A stretch of DNA of 64,000 nucleotides from Mermis nigrescens (GCA_036768485.1 JAVLUZ010000145.1:22981471-23045470), one strand, 5' to 3'. Positions 1-10,928 are shown, numbered from the stretch's first letter. A program made the numbers and translations. Notes: generated from the letters alone by a model not told the origin.

Positions 1-86
1 CTTTACTGCTGAGAAGACTAATCCGTTGCAAATGGCATTACAGATACCGCTTAAATATACATACTTATCTTGAAACTCTTATTAAG

Positions 87-140
87 GGCGAGGCCGGATT
101 AGACGGCATAGATGGCAGCATTGGTCTTCCTGGCCCTCCT
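87..140 (+). CDS. Fibrillar collagen, triple-helix exon a (54 bp)
   Basis: First visible exon of a collagen gene whose 5' part lies outside the window. It reads GEAGLDGIDGSIGLPGPP, six perfect Gly-X-Y triplets. It is bounded by an AG acceptor (ttattaag) and a GTAAGCG donor. The length is exactly 54 bp, starting with an intact Gly codon and ending after a Y position, which is the hallmark unit of fibrillar collagen genes. The secreted product would form extracellular fibrils. Fibrillar assignment rests on the COLFI exons further downstream. Confidence 0.93.
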
Positions 141-192
141 GTAAGCGAATTAGCTGATGCGCTCTTAATTGTGCTCAATATGATATTTTTAG

Positions 193-246
193 GGGCCAGT
201 TGGTACAGTGGGAATACCCGGATTACCGGGCGTAAAAGGAAACAGA
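193..246 (+). CDS. Fibrillar collagen, triple-helix exon b (54 bp)
   Basis: Reads GPVGTVGIPGLPGVKGNR, again six Gly-X-Y triplets in exactly 54 bp. Acceptor is tttttag, donor is gtaagc. The intron before it is only 52 bp, so very short and very long introns coexist in this gene. Confidence 0.93.
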
Positions 247-541
247 GTAAGCACCAATTTAGACTTTAATGGGAAAATATGCGCTCCTGCGTCAATGTTA
301 ATTAGAAATGCTGATAACTAAGGTGATTTAATATTTTAATATGAAGGTGCGCTGATAAATGAAAAAAATGTGCAACGCACAAAAGTAAATTTTCGATCGC
401 TTTTAAATGCAACCTTGTTCTATATTATTTTATTTTTAAAATATTTTGCATATCCGCATTTTCATCGCCGTAACGTAGAAAATCATCCATCCTACAAAAT
501 AAGTTATATGAGCGAATAAAAAAGCGTATTGACTTTTGCAG

Positions 542-676
542 GGAACGGATGGCGAGCCAGGCCCTCCAGGTCCGCTTGGTGACAAAGGAAGTCAAGGAAA
601 AAAAGGCGACCAAGGTACAGAGGGCCCAAAAGGTGCAACTGGTCCTCGTGGATTACAAGGAGAACCGGGCGAAGAA
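542..676 (+). CDS. Fibrillar collagen, triple-helix exon c (135 bp)
   Basis: Forty-five codons, 15 uninterrupted Gly-X-Y triplets beginning [16 protein letters not shown] and ending GEPGEE. Acceptor ttttgcag, donor gttttac (weaker than its neighbours). The length is a multiple of 9 and 27 and probably reflects fusion of ancestral units through intron loss. Charged Lys/Glu/Asp triplets dominate, typical of fibril-forming chains. Confidence 0.92.
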
Positions 677-731
677 GTTTTACTTTTTTCAATGCCTTCA
701 GTTAGATAGGTAGTTGAATTCTCTACTTCAG

Positions 732-848
732 GGTCCACCGGGATCAGACGGTGAACGAGGGGAACTGGGTCCACGAGGCCCAGCTGGCGAAAAAGGCAAC
801 ATTGGACTACCCGGCGAAACTGGTCTGCCTGGTCTAGTTGGTCCAAAA
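732..848 (+). CDS. Fibrillar collagen, triple-helix exon d (117 bp)
   Basis: Thirteen Gly-X-Y triplets, beginning GPPGSDGERGELGPRG and ending GLVGPK. Acceptor ctacttcag, donor gtagaaat. Contains GEKG and GERG triplets that favour chain interactions. Phase 0 at both ends like all helix exons here, so exon skipping would keep the reading frame. Confidence 0.92.
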
Positions 849-916
849 GTAGAAATGCAAACGATAACTCAATTACTGCGACGGCATATTTGTATAATGT
901 AGCCTGATTTATTTAG

Positions 917-1015
917 GGAGTACCTGGCGAAACCGGTAAACCAGGGAGAGAAGGCAGAAAAGGCCACTCTGGTCCGGTGGGAGATTCGGGCAGCCGAGGA
1001 ATGCATGGAGCGAAG
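917..1015 (+). CDS. Fibrillar collagen, triple-helix exon e (99 bp)
   Basis: Eleven triplets, beginning GVPGETGKPGREGRKG and ending GMHGAK. Acceptor atttag, donor gtacta. A length of 99 bp is another standard size in fibrillar collagen genes. A family-B dispersed repeat begins within a few bases of the donor, so the following intron has been colonised right up to the splice site. Confidence 0.92.
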
Positions 1016-2244
1016 GTACTACTGAGCATAGCGCAGCATGACAGATCTGGAAGGTCAGCCGATTTGAGGGTCAAGAATTGAGCTTTATTTTGGGGCCAAG
1101 ACCTCAAAACCAGTCTTTTCCGTTATTGAATAGTTTCTGGTCAATTTAAAACACTTTTGAAGAAAATGTTCAATTTTCATCCGTTTTTTGCTTTCATTCG
1201 CTTCATTTTCCCTGAGAAATTTCTCATTTTTCCATTTTGGCAAGAGTCTAGGCCCCCTTCAAACCTCGTTCCCCACGTGCATGTCTGCTCTTGTGTCACA
1301 TTTTAAAGATTTGATTTGAAAAGGCTGATGAAAGATAAGTAGGTATTGCCAATTTAGATGAATACTTTAAGAAATAATCTTCAGGTACATATATTGATTT
1401 AACAATAATCAAACCAATTTATTCGTTCTTAAATTGCAGACTAGCTCATATCAATTGAGCGAAAGCGGAGTCAAAAGATTTTGTACCAGAAAGCACATTT
1501 AAAATTCATTGAGATCGTTTATTGCTAAATAAAATGTTTTTGTTCAAATTTAGTAATAATTATTGTTCCACGACATATGCACTGCATATAATTTTATTAA
1601 ATAACGTTTATTTCCTTAAATTTAGGGAAGAGAAAGATAATCGTTTAAAAAATAGCACAAATATTTAATATTTAGCGGCGTACGCAGGATTTATATAAGA
1701 GGAAGTGGTCGAAAAATTGATGACTCCATGGCCAATTGAAATTTGAAGAATTGTTTTTTTAAATAGTTTTTTCGATTTCGCTGTGCATCAAAATTTTAGC
1801 CTTGAAACGATTTTATAGCATCTTTGTGCGAAATTTTCCGTCGTTCAGAAGAGACCGCCTTGTGATCGCATCTTGGTGTCTAATGGATTGACTTTTGTTA
1901 GCCATAAAAGAGACTATAAACCTTAATATCAGCATTATGTGGCGCGAAGCGTCAAAAATGTTAAAAGGTACATGCGCTTATGTTTAGGTACGTAAAACAT
2001 CGTGATTTGGGTTTAAAACAGTGAGGAATTGAAAATTACCAAAATTAGTAACTCATAATATATATTTTTTGACAAAAGTATGATTTCATTGATCTTTCTA
2101 ATAACTAAGTCGGAATCGATTGTTTCTGGAAAAACTACATTTCTTGATAACTTATCAAATAATTTCCAAATTACAATTATTACTTGTATCCACCAGCTTT
2201 TAAAATATGCTTCAAATAATTTTAAGTAAAACATTCTCTTAAAG
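1016..2244 (+). other. Collagen intron containing a family-B repeat
   Basis: No coding signal. About 1020-1290 is a minus-oriented copy of dispersed family B (shared cores: gaggcaaaatgaaggcc and gacccc near the ends). The remainder is AT-rich sequence in which I see nothing recognisable. Confidence 0.7.
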
Positions 2245-2388
2245 GGAGACGCAGGCTTGCCTGGTGATAAAGGTCGTACTGGTGAAAAAGGCGTGCGTGG
2301 AAATAAGGGCAGCACTGGGCTGCGTGGAGAGAAAGGAGGCAAAGACGAAGCAGGTGACCGAGGTCAATCGGGCCCTAATGGAGACAAA
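2245..2388 (+). CDS. Fibrillar collagen, triple-helix exon f (144 bp) with one imperfection
   Basis: Forty-eight codons beginning GDAGLPGDKGRTGEKG. All triplets are Gly-X-Y except one, GGK-DEA-GDR, where Asp stands in a Gly position about two thirds along. Acceptor ctcttaaag, donor gtataa. A single Gly substitution in a fibrillar helix is usually destabilising, so this may be a natural interruption as seen in some invertebrate chains, or a base error. Confidence 0.9.
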
Positions 2389-4008
2389 GTATAAAAAACA
2401 TACAAAGTTGTTAACCGAACACTATCAACTAAGAAAATCATAAAAAATTAAAATTCAACAAAGTAGTTAACCTAAGGTATTCGCTTTGTACTGCTTGCAT
2501 TGCGGCGTTGCTAAAATATTATTGTTACACTTTTTAAATGTATATAATTTGACAGTTTTTAGTTCTATTAAGTTTTTCGTTTTTGTCATTTAAGCGAAAA
2601 TAGACTTTGAAATAGATCATGATCGGATAGTGTATGTGATGATTCCTATTTTAGGTACTTTTCACTTTTCTAATGACACATTCTAGCGGAATGTTTGAGA
2701 AAAATTTATGTATCCATAATTGATGATTATATGAAATATAACTTTGGAATCATTTTTAGAGCAAAAAAACGTCATGTTTCGACTTCAAGGAATGTTTACA
2801 ATATCGAAAATGGATGACAATTCACGAGAAAGACAAGACTTTTTGATTTTTCTTAACATTCACGCTTCATTTATCTCATGTCTTGCTTTACTTTCTTGCA
2901 GGTATAATGACCTAGTTCCTACATTAAATTTTCTTGAGAAGATTAAAACATTATGTTGCTTGACACAAGTAAAAATTGGAAATTTTATGTGTAAACTTGA
3001 ATCGATTTTTTCGCAGAGTTACCTTGAATCGTTTCGCATACCATTTATCAAGATTTAACTTTTAAAGTACTGAACTGGACGTTTTGCTATCACACGTGGG
3101 CGTAGGGGGGTTTGACGGGTATGCACCCCTCAGAAGGCCGAATACCCCCAGAAACCAAAATGCCCCACATAATACAATTTTTGAATTTTTTGCTTTTTCG
3201 CAATTTTTTGATGTTTATGGATAGTGCTCGATGAGAAAAGTTGAAAAATGGTGTTTTTTCGCCATACCACCATTTTTAAGATCATTTTTTGACCTTTGAG
3301 AAATCTTGCACCCTTCTCCCCCAGAATTTCGGTGCTGTCCACCTAGGTTTGCCATCATATCATCAACAATAATTGTATAACAAGTTAATTTTGCCTATAT
3401 TAATTTTAAGTAAATATCTATTTCGCTAATTAGACTGTTACAGGGCGTTTAGAAGGAAATGAGGCGTTAGAATATAAAGAAAAGGAATGAGCCTGAGTAC
3501 ATGATTGAAACTAAGATATTCCAAAAAAATTTCAGACTGTCACTTTACATACGAATGTGCTAGCTTTAATATTGAGGCTCTAGCACTTCTGTAAATTTTT
3601 ATGCTTTATTTTTCTAGACGGCAGCAGAACGCGTGAAAAACTTGCAAGCTCAATTATTCTTTTGCAAGTTTGAGCGAAATTGTTATGAACAATAAAAAAT
3701 CTATACAAATTCCTTTTTGTATCATTTTGATAAAATACAGTGAAGAGCACGGAGATTCACTGAATCGTCGGGAGAACCAGAAGCGAACGGGCCTCGTTGA
3801 ACATATGCTAATACACGCAATAGATATGTGTATCTTATTTACTAGAATTTCAAACAGTTTATAGTCAAATTGCCGCAAAAAGTTCTCAAATCAAAAAATA
3901 TTAATAGTAGGAAAGTCTTTTTAATGTACACTATTTATATATGCAATCTTATTTCTCGGACAAAGCGTTCTTGCTTTAACACTAAACTGCATATTACTTT
4001 GATTATAG
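2389..4008 (+). other. Collagen intron with a family-A element
   Basis: Holds a family-A element at about 3094-3347 (annotated separately). Short open stretches at 2744-3058 and 3654-4142 have no codon bias or recognisable motif and are not called as genes. Confidence 0.65.
3094..3347 (+). mobile_element. Family-A MITE-like element (copy 1)
   Basis: Begins CACGTGGGCGTAGGGG, carries the conserved core tttgatg...ggatagtgctcgatgag, and ends near gctgtccacctagg. The flanks tttgctatca and tttgccatca look like a 9-10 bp target duplication with one mismatch. The ends are short imperfect inverted repeats (CACRYGGGCG / GCCCACGT in other copies). No coding capacity. Confidence 0.7.
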
Positions 4009-4080
4009 GAAATCCAATCGAATTTAACAAGATCTTCTTACAAATGGAAAAAAGGAGACAAAGGAGAGCCAGGATACAAG
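4009..4080 (+). CDS. Probable degenerate or interrupted collagen exon
   Basis: Bounded by tgattatag and gtatgg, 72 bp, phase 0. Only the last nine codons are collagenous (GDKGEPGYK). The first fifteen codons (EIQSNLTRSSYKWKK) lack glycines at the repeat. If used it introduces a 15-residue interruption into the helix. Alternatively an upstream base has been lost (GGAAATCCA would need one more G) or this is a decayed exon. All other helix exons are perfect or nearly so. Confidence 0.5.
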
Positions 4081-4084
4081 GTAT

Positions 4085-4510
4085 GGGGATCATACATATA
4101 CAGCATAGAAATTCTGGGGGATCAGGCCCAAAAAAACTTTAAAAAGTGCCTTTTTGGTCTAAAAACGAAGGGTACACGTCAAAAACACTGTTTTTGACGT
4201 TTCAGACAATGCTCCTTCTTTCTAGAACATAAAAAGATAAAGATATTTTACGAAAAAATTCGAAAAAAATTGAGTCAATTGAACAAAATATAGTCACAAA
4301 ATGTGTATATGGCGTTAAGCGCCGAAAATTTGAGATTTTTGAGCCAAAAATGAGCTAAAAACACTTAAGAGGGCACACTTTTTGCAACTTTTACAAACTT
4401 TTACAAAAAAATCGACAATTCTGGGGGGAGGGGGTCGCAGCCATTTTGCGGGGGGAGGTCAGTTGCCATTCTGGGGGTCAAACCTCCTTCAAACCCATCC
4501 CCTTCCCCCA
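4085..4510 (+). repeat. Family-C dispersed repeat (copy 1)
   Basis: Shares with 6795-7190, 13625-14020 and 14445-14770 the blocks gtcaaaaacac...tttttgacgtttc, a run like agaacataaaaagataaag, gaacaaaatatagtca, ggcgttaagcgccgaaaatttgag and a G-rich end. No ORF of note and no clear target duplication seen. Confidence 0.65.
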
Positions 4511-5640
4511 AGAACACGTCAGATTTAGATGTTTTTACATAAATTTACGATGAGTTCTAGGCCAGAAAAATAGATCTTTTAAAAAGCAAAGAATTTAATG
4601 CATACATTCGGTTTTTTTAAAATTATACGTAAACACTGGAGTGTGGGATATTCCCTCAGGCCATTTCCGGACTAAAAGCTGTAAGTTGAATCATGAAAGA
4701 AACGCCGGACGATGTCTACTAGTGCGCTATTACAAGTACAGTTACTAATTTTTCGAGCATGGTGAATTGTTTTTATTTTATTCTTATTTTATTTTTACTT
4801 ACTTTATTTTATTTTTCAGCAATTTCAGCCAGGTCTTTTTCTTCCTTTTTTCGTGCTTAGTCGATAATTCAAGTCATTCTGTCGCTCCTGTTTTTCTCTT
4901 GATAGTCGTTTTCTGTTTCAAACCTTGTCCTCAAACAACTTAACTATAGTATGTTTCATTTAACTTTTTTTTGGTTTTCGTTCGAATTTTCTTGCAAGAA
5001 TCAGGCTACAAAAGTGGCTTACAATGTTGATGCTGTAATGCGGTTTAGCAGTGGTACGAAATAGGACGTTTTGGCGCCACACCCTTTGTAATATCATTAA
5101 CTGTTAACATTTCATTTATGATTGAAGTATAATACAGATTCTGAAAGCCCATTCAATTCTTCACGTGATGATATAAATTACTTTTAGAATATCTTTGAAT
5201 TCAGTGAGATAATTAAATGCATCTAAAAATACACTGGATTTTCTACAGTTTTTCAATCGTACACAAATAAATGCTCATCAAATCGGAAAGAACAATATGC
5301 TATTTTGTAGCTTGTAGAACGCACTTTCTGAATATATAATTTATTTTCAAATTGCTTCAAAATTGATTAAATTATAATAATTTATAAGTTTCTGGCGTCA
5401 AAACGGCGGCGCCAAAACGTCGTAGATCCGCAGTGGTATACGTATCCATATGACTCAATATACTATAGAATGTCATATTTACCCTATTAGTTTAAAAAGC
5501 TTTTGTAGCCACTATAATTTTATAGTATTTAAAGTCACTGGGGCGTGCGGTTTCCTCCCTCCCATAAATTTGGACCGTATTCATGTGTGAATAAATCAAT
5601 CAGAACCTGTATTCAACTTTTTGCGTTCTGTTTTTTTCAG
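4511..5640 (+). other. Collagen intron sequence, no feature seen
   Basis: AT-rich sequence without coding signal. The phrase ggcgccaaaacg occurs at 5069-5080 (inverted sense) and near 5408, suggesting the remains of a small inverted-repeat element, but the ends are not clear. Confidence 0.4.
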
Positions 5641-5694
5641 GGAGCTACAGGAGACAAAGGAGTTAAAGGTCTACCAGGCAACAAAGGCTTAGTG
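5641..5694 (+). CDS. Fibrillar collagen, triple-helix exon h (54 bp)
   Basis: Reads GATGDKGVKGLPGNKGLV. Exactly 54 bp. The acceptor has a strong polypyrimidine tract (ctgtttttttcag) and the donor is gtaagc. Third exact 54-bp exon in the window. Confidence 0.93.
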
Positions 5695-6176
5695 GTAAGC
5701 AAATTTTTTAAATGTGTAATTTTTGAATAACGGTTGTATAAGACGGGAACAATCCTTCAAAATAAATAACTGGTCGTGTCAAAAAAACAAATAATTTAAA
5801 AAGGATTGCGCTTAGACCTAAAAGCTCTTTATGTATTTAATCGGATTAAATGTAATTTTTTTCACCCAAACGCTGTTGTCTTCCTAGAAAGTGGTAAACT
5901 TGTAAATTTCAGCGTTATAATGTGTGATGTGTAGTTAAGGAAAAATTTTTATGGAGAGCATGGGTTTCTTTCAGCTTATTGCATTTTTTCAACAACATAT
6001 GAGACTTAGACACGATTTATTTCTTTTAAGCATATTGCCTATCTTTTTGTTGTTGATCGAGTTTTAAAGGAATAATTACAAGCTCTGTTAAGGTTGCCTG
6101 CTTTTTGAGCAGTACTAATAACTAGCATAAAGGTTTATCACTTTTATAAAACTCTTTCAAGCAGCAGTGTCGAGAG

Positions 6177-6558
6177 CATGGCCGTACGCAGGGGGCGGGG
6201 AGACGCGGCCTGTCCCCTTGGCCTAAAAAAACTTTGGGAAGGGTTAGTTTATGGATGGAAAATAATGGAAATAGGCATCCATTTATCGGAAAATCTCGAA
6301 ATTTTCGGCACTTCGCGCCTTGGGATCATTATTTTTCATAAGTTTGGTTCAAGCGTGGCAAAAAAACGTCATTTTTCACAGTCTATTTGAAGAAAATAAA
6401 ATTTTTCTCGAAAAGTTTGAATTTTACCAGCCCAATGGATAGAGCATGTTCAGAAACATCGGAAAATGCGCTTTATTTTGTGTTCCGGTGAACATATACC
6501 GAAATATGGGTCATCAATTTTAGACCGTCCCCCTTAAAAATCCTGCTTACGCCCATGG
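6177..6558. mobile_element. Small inverted-repeat element in a collagen intron
   Basis: Starts catggccgtacgcagg and ends cctgcttacgcccatgg, which are imperfect inverted repeats of each other over about 16 bases. The flanking gtcgagag and gtctagag may be an 8-bp target duplication with one mismatch. The interior has no coding capacity. Non-autonomous DNA transposon is the best reading. Confidence 0.6.
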
Positions 6559-6794
6559 TCTAGAGTATCATATGACTTTGCAATTTACGCAAGACCGAAT
6601 TCGGTGATACATAGTCGTCAGATCGAATCGGAGGATCTAAAAATGAAACTATTTTATTTTTATAAGCCTTGGAATAAAAAATGTTATTGTCATCCTGTAG
6701 CCTTAAGGTACAGGATGACAACATTATTTTATTGTGATGCATGTTTCTGTTATTCCAAGTGACTACTTTCAGGTTTTCATTTGCGCGCTCGGAC

Positions 6795-7190
6795 ATGCAG
6801 CATGGGAATCCTGGGGGTAAGGGATTCATTTTTAAGTCCCCTTTTCGGGCTAAAAAGGTGGATACGAGTCAAAAACATTTTTCAGCGTTTCTGACGATGC
6901 TTTACCTTTTCAGAGCGTAGAAACGTAAAATTTCGAAAAGATTCTACAAAAAATCGATTACATTGAACATAATATAGTAAAAAATGAGTCTGTAGCGCGA
7001 AACGCAGAAAATTTGACACATCTGCGTTAAAAGATCACTGAACACGCTTAAAACTGCACTTTTCCACGATTTTTTGGAATTTTTCCGGAAATTGCGGATA
7101 TCCGGAGGGGGTGACAAAGTTTCTGGGTGGAGGGTGATGAAAACTTCCCTGAGGGGATCAAAACCCCCTAAAGATCCTATAATATGTATG
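6795..7190 (+). repeat. Family-C dispersed repeat (copy 2)
   Basis: Same blocks and order as the copy at 4085-4510, including gtagcgcgaaacgcagaaaatttgacac and a G-rich end. It sits about 100 bp upstream of collagen exon i. Confidence 0.65.
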
Positions 7191-7289
7191 AGCGCGGCGT
7201 GTACACAAATCTGATACTCTATTTTGTCCCGACACACATGTTTAACTTTTTGAAGCGATTGCATTCCGCTTTATCAAAAATTTTCAAAG

Positions 7290-7406
7290 GGTGCTATTGG
7301 CGTGCGAGGTCAAAAAGGTCAGAAAGGCATGCGAGGAATGACGGGAGATAAAGGAAATAGAGGAGAAAAAGGGCCAATGGGCGACCGAGGACCTGAAGGA
7401 TCTCCT
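7290..7406 (+). CDS. Fibrillar collagen, triple-helix exon i (117 bp)
   Basis: Thirteen perfect triplets from GAIGVRGQKGQKGMRG to GDRGPEGSP. Acceptor ttttcaaag, donor gtaataa. Rich in Lys/Arg/Glu. This is the last helix exon I can find, and it ends in phase 0, compatible with the first propeptide exon at 10618. One or more short exons in the 3.2 kb intron may have been missed. Confidence 0.92.
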
Positions 7407-7996
7407 GTAATAAACATGCCAATTTCTGAAATTATGAATGGCGACAAAATAGCATTGTAATAAATAGTCACGATGAGTTTTTTAATAAGCGAGGAAATGT
7501 TATCGAAATAATTTTATTCAATTTTTAGGTGATAACAACATGTACTAAATATGATGAGTGCCTAAGAGCTGATAAGTTATTCCCCAGTAGTACAGAAGCT
7601 GAGCACATATTTGCATTTGTCGTGTTTATGCTCCAACCATCATATTTTTCAACTGAATGGTCAAGCTGTTTGCATTGTTATTAGCCTGCATTTCTGTTTG
7701 CTTTTCAGAAATAATTTTATTTTATTAAATTTCAATCCAAATTTCATTACATGATCTATTTCAGATTTTCCGTTTTGTCCTAGAACATGTCTAGACGTTC
7801 AGTAACTAATTTAATTTTTTCAAATTTCATCGTTTCGAGCAGAGAATTATTATATGTAAAGTAAGGTTAGCGGGTAATTAATTCCAAACCGCATAAAATA
7901 ATATCAGATTGCTGTAGTATCATTCTTTTTGGTAGATTGATAATGTTTCGCGTGAATCGAAAATCCGGGTGACCGGCAAATCGTGCTACATAATTA

Positions 7997-8159
7997 TAGT
8001 CTGTTTCACATAAGTTTGGGCGCAAGATCTAAGAATTTTATCAAAAGTAAGCCGACGGATTACGATAATATCAAATCAATGCTGTAATCGCAATCTATCA
8101 GCTTATTGTCGGACATAGTTTTTACAATTTATGCCCGAACTCATGTGAAACAGACTAAT
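7997..8159. mobile_element. Family-D palindromic MITE (tagtctgtttca termini), copy 1
   Basis: Begins tatagtctgtttcacataag and ends catgtgaaacagacta, with inner inverted blocks gtaagccgac...attacgat and gcaatctatcagcttattgtcgg. It is flanked by TA on both sides, the usual footprint of Tc1/mariner-type insertion. Relatives with the same termini: 38200-38371, 40843-40962 (truncated) and 51230-51394; and with other interiors 11251-11506 and 38971-39193. Confidence 0.75.
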
Positions 8160-8860
8160 AGAATCAAAAGAAATATGTATCGCGCTGTTTGAATTCGTTA
8201 TTGAACGTATTCAATACTTTAAGATTATATTTATTACGTTTTGAGGGCTCGAAGTCAACAATTTGGAACATAGACATGCAATCGGCTTATCACCAAACGT
8301 GTTCTTTAGAAGTTTTAAACTCAATGGCTTTTGACGCCCGCAAATTGGCTGCTGAGACCCCCAGAATTGTCGATTTTCCGAAAAAAGTCAAATTCTTGGC
8401 CATATACTCACTTTTTGACCATATTTTGTTTAATATAATTCTTCCAATTTTTTCATAATTTTTATTTTGTTTTTATGTTCTGCAACGAACGAGTAACGTT
8501 TATTTTGTAGGGCCGACTCCCCATAGTTCCCATGCTATACATGTATGTACGGGGTGGCTTAAAAAATGAATGGCACGTTGATCCTCATAACTTCTCAAAC
8601 ACTTGACCAAATTAAACGCGATTTGCTTTGTTAATGAGCCTATTACCGTTGTAAGAATGTGACGAAGTTTTATGTATCTTGGTTGAGCTGCTGTTGCTTT
8701 GAAGTTAATTAAGCAGAAGTCGTTTTTTAGTTAGAGGACATCTGCCAGAAGCGTTATTCGCCTTTGTAGCCCTGCTGCCTTACTGTATTTTACGACAGTT
8801 AAACGCAATATCTTTTATTCTAAAGCCCTTTCAATTGTCTATTATTCACATAATTTGCTT

Positions 8861-8942
8861 ACGGTATTTTAGACATTTTGGCAACTGCTAGCAAATTAAA
8901 AACGGTATTTTAGACATTCTGGCAACTGCTAGCAAATTAAAA
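8861..8942 (+). repeat. Tandem duplication, 2 x 41 bp
   Basis: Two nearly identical 41-bp units starting acggtattttagacatt and differing by one base (ttttgg versus ttctgg). It lies within the left arm of the surrounding foldback element. Confidence 0.85.
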
Positions 8943-9771
8943 ACGTTGATCTAAGATTGCAATAACCCGAATAAAGGTATGCAGTAACCGCACAGGCAAA
9001 ACCAATCAAAGTAAAAATAAACAGAGTAATTTAGTAAACAGATAATTTTGGTTTCACGTTAAACAAAACGCGTTTAATTATTTTTTTGCTGGCTTGTTAC
9101 ACTGTTGTGAAGATGGCTTGTTTTTTGCAAAAAAATCTGCAAAAAGCTGACTAGTACGTATTGACCTTCTGGAGTCGCCGTGCTTAAGCATAGAGCACAC
9201 GCTTGAGCATAGAGACTCTGAAATTGTAGGCGCGCGCCTACAATGGGGCCATACTACACATTAAAGCACGCTACACGTTAAAGTATAGGAACGGAGCGCC
9301 GATCTTGGGCGGTACACTCCCTGAAGCAAAAGCACAAAGGGCCGAACTTGAGAGGGCCAACCCTGACTCATAGACACAAAGCGCTAACTTGAGCTATACT
9401 TCACCTTTAATGCAATGCGCCCAGGGACGGTCACCCTGGAAGGGGTCTGCAATCGGCAGCATTCTCTCCAAAAAGACCATCAGTTTGATCAGTTTGATTT
9501 TATCCTATTTTTAATTCACAATGCAGACGATTATTCTTCTTTAATAAAAGTTTTTCATTTTGTGAAGTCAAAGTCCAATAATTTCCAGTTTTTTCCAGTT
9601 TCACCTGACTGATGCTATCTGAGAACTTTAAAAGGAGGGAACAGGCAGGAAAAAATCATTCTCTGGAATCTTCTGCTCTTTTGAACTAAAACTAGGATAA
9701 AATCAAACTGAACAAACTGATGGTCTTTTTGGAGAGAATGCTGCTGATTGCAGACCCCTTCTAGAGTGACC

Positions 9772-10049
9772 GTCACACCTGGGCGTGGGGGGGTTTGGGG
9801 GGGGGTATGCACCCCCCCAGAAACCAATACCCCCCCCCCAGAAATCAAAATACCCCCCCCCCCAGAATTCAATTTTTGAAAATTTTTTTTCGTTTTTTTC
9901 GCAATTTTTTGATGCCAATGGATAGTGCTTGATGAGAAACGTCGAAAAATGGTGTTTTTATCGCCATACCACCATTTTTAAGGCCATATTTCGACCTTCA
10001 AAAAAATCTTGCACCCCCCCCAGAATTTTCTTGCTGCCCACGTATGGTG
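9772..10049 (+). mobile_element. Family-A MITE-like element (copy 2), with target duplication
   Basis: Begins CACCTGGGCGTGGGGGG and ends gctgcccacgtatg. It is flanked on the left by gtgaccgtc and on the right by gtgaccgtc, a perfect 9-bp direct repeat. It is inserted in the right arm of a foldback element, so it is younger than that element. Confidence 0.8.
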
Positions 10050-10617
10050 ACCGTCCCTGGGCACATTGCCTTAAAAGTGTAGTATAGCTCAAGTAAGCGC
10101 TTTGTTCCAATGAGTCAGGGTTGGCCCTCACAAGTTCGGCCCTTTGCGCTTTTGCTACAGGGAGTGTACCGCCCAAGATCGGCGCTTCGCTCCTATACTT
10201 AAACGTGTAGCGTGCTTTAATGTATAGTATGGCCCCATTGTAGGCGCGCTTCACGCCTATAATTTCAGAGTCTCTATGCTTAAGCGTGTGCTATATGCTT
10301 GAGCACGGAGACTCCATAAGGTCAATACGTACTCCTAAGCTGAAAAAACGACTTTTGCTTAATTGAGTGTTAAGTAAGAAGAGCTGAACAATCATATTTG
10401 AAACTTCATCACATTCTTGCAGAGGTAATAGACTCTTAGAAAAATCAAATTGCATTTGATTTGGTCAAGTATCGGAGAAGTTACAAGGACCGATATGCCA
10501 TTCTTTTTAGCCACCCTGTATATCACCTTTCTACGATTTGGGTGGAATTTTCATCTGATTGTTTTAATTGACTTAAGGACTTAGAGTAAATTAAGCAGAT
10601 TTTAATTTTTTTATCAG

Positions 10618-10815
10618 TGCGTTACTTTATTACCCAAGGGATCGCGAAAATTTGCCGTTCCTTCCAATATTGTTGGTAACGAAGTATTAGAAGAAATTTT
10701 TGTTGATAATTCATTGGTGCGGGCGATTCGCGAAAACAGCGTATCATTCTACAAGGCTGATCCAGATGAGCTTAGAAGAATTTTGGCTGATCCAGCAGTT
10801 GACATGGAAGAAAAG
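10618..10815 (+). CDS. Fibrillar collagen, start of C-terminal propeptide (exon j)
   Basis: Sixty-six codons, phase 0 at both ends, acceptor tttttttatcag, donor gtcata. It begins CVTLLPKGSRKF and ends LADPAVDMEEK. No Gly-X-Y remains, so it marks the transition from helix to propeptide. The segment is Glu/Asp/Arg-rich with a likely amphipathic helix (DPDELRRILADPAVDMEEK). It joins in frame either to exon k or directly to exon l. Family assignment comes from the following exons. Confidence 0.8.
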
Positions 10816-10928
10816 GTCATAAAGGGCAGCGACTGCTTTTTATACTTGATTTGCATATTCAAAACCCAATGTTGTCCCATAGGAACCCTTGCGTAATGTA
10901 TAAATTATTAATTTTGTCTTAACATTAG

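Larger units (their letters stand above)
8548..10519. mobile_element. Foldback element of about 2 kb with nested family-A copy
   Basis: Left end tacggggtggcttaaaaaatg, right end attctttttagccaccctgta. The arms mirror each other at several points: cgtattgaccttctggagtc against gactccataaggtcaatacg, ctcctatacttaaacgtgtag against ctacacgttaaagtatagg, and gatggtctttttggagagaatg against cattctctccaaaaagaccatc. A family-A copy (9772-10049) interrupts the right arm. A 41-bp tandem duplication sits at 8861-8942. No transposase ORF seen. Confidence 0.7.
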
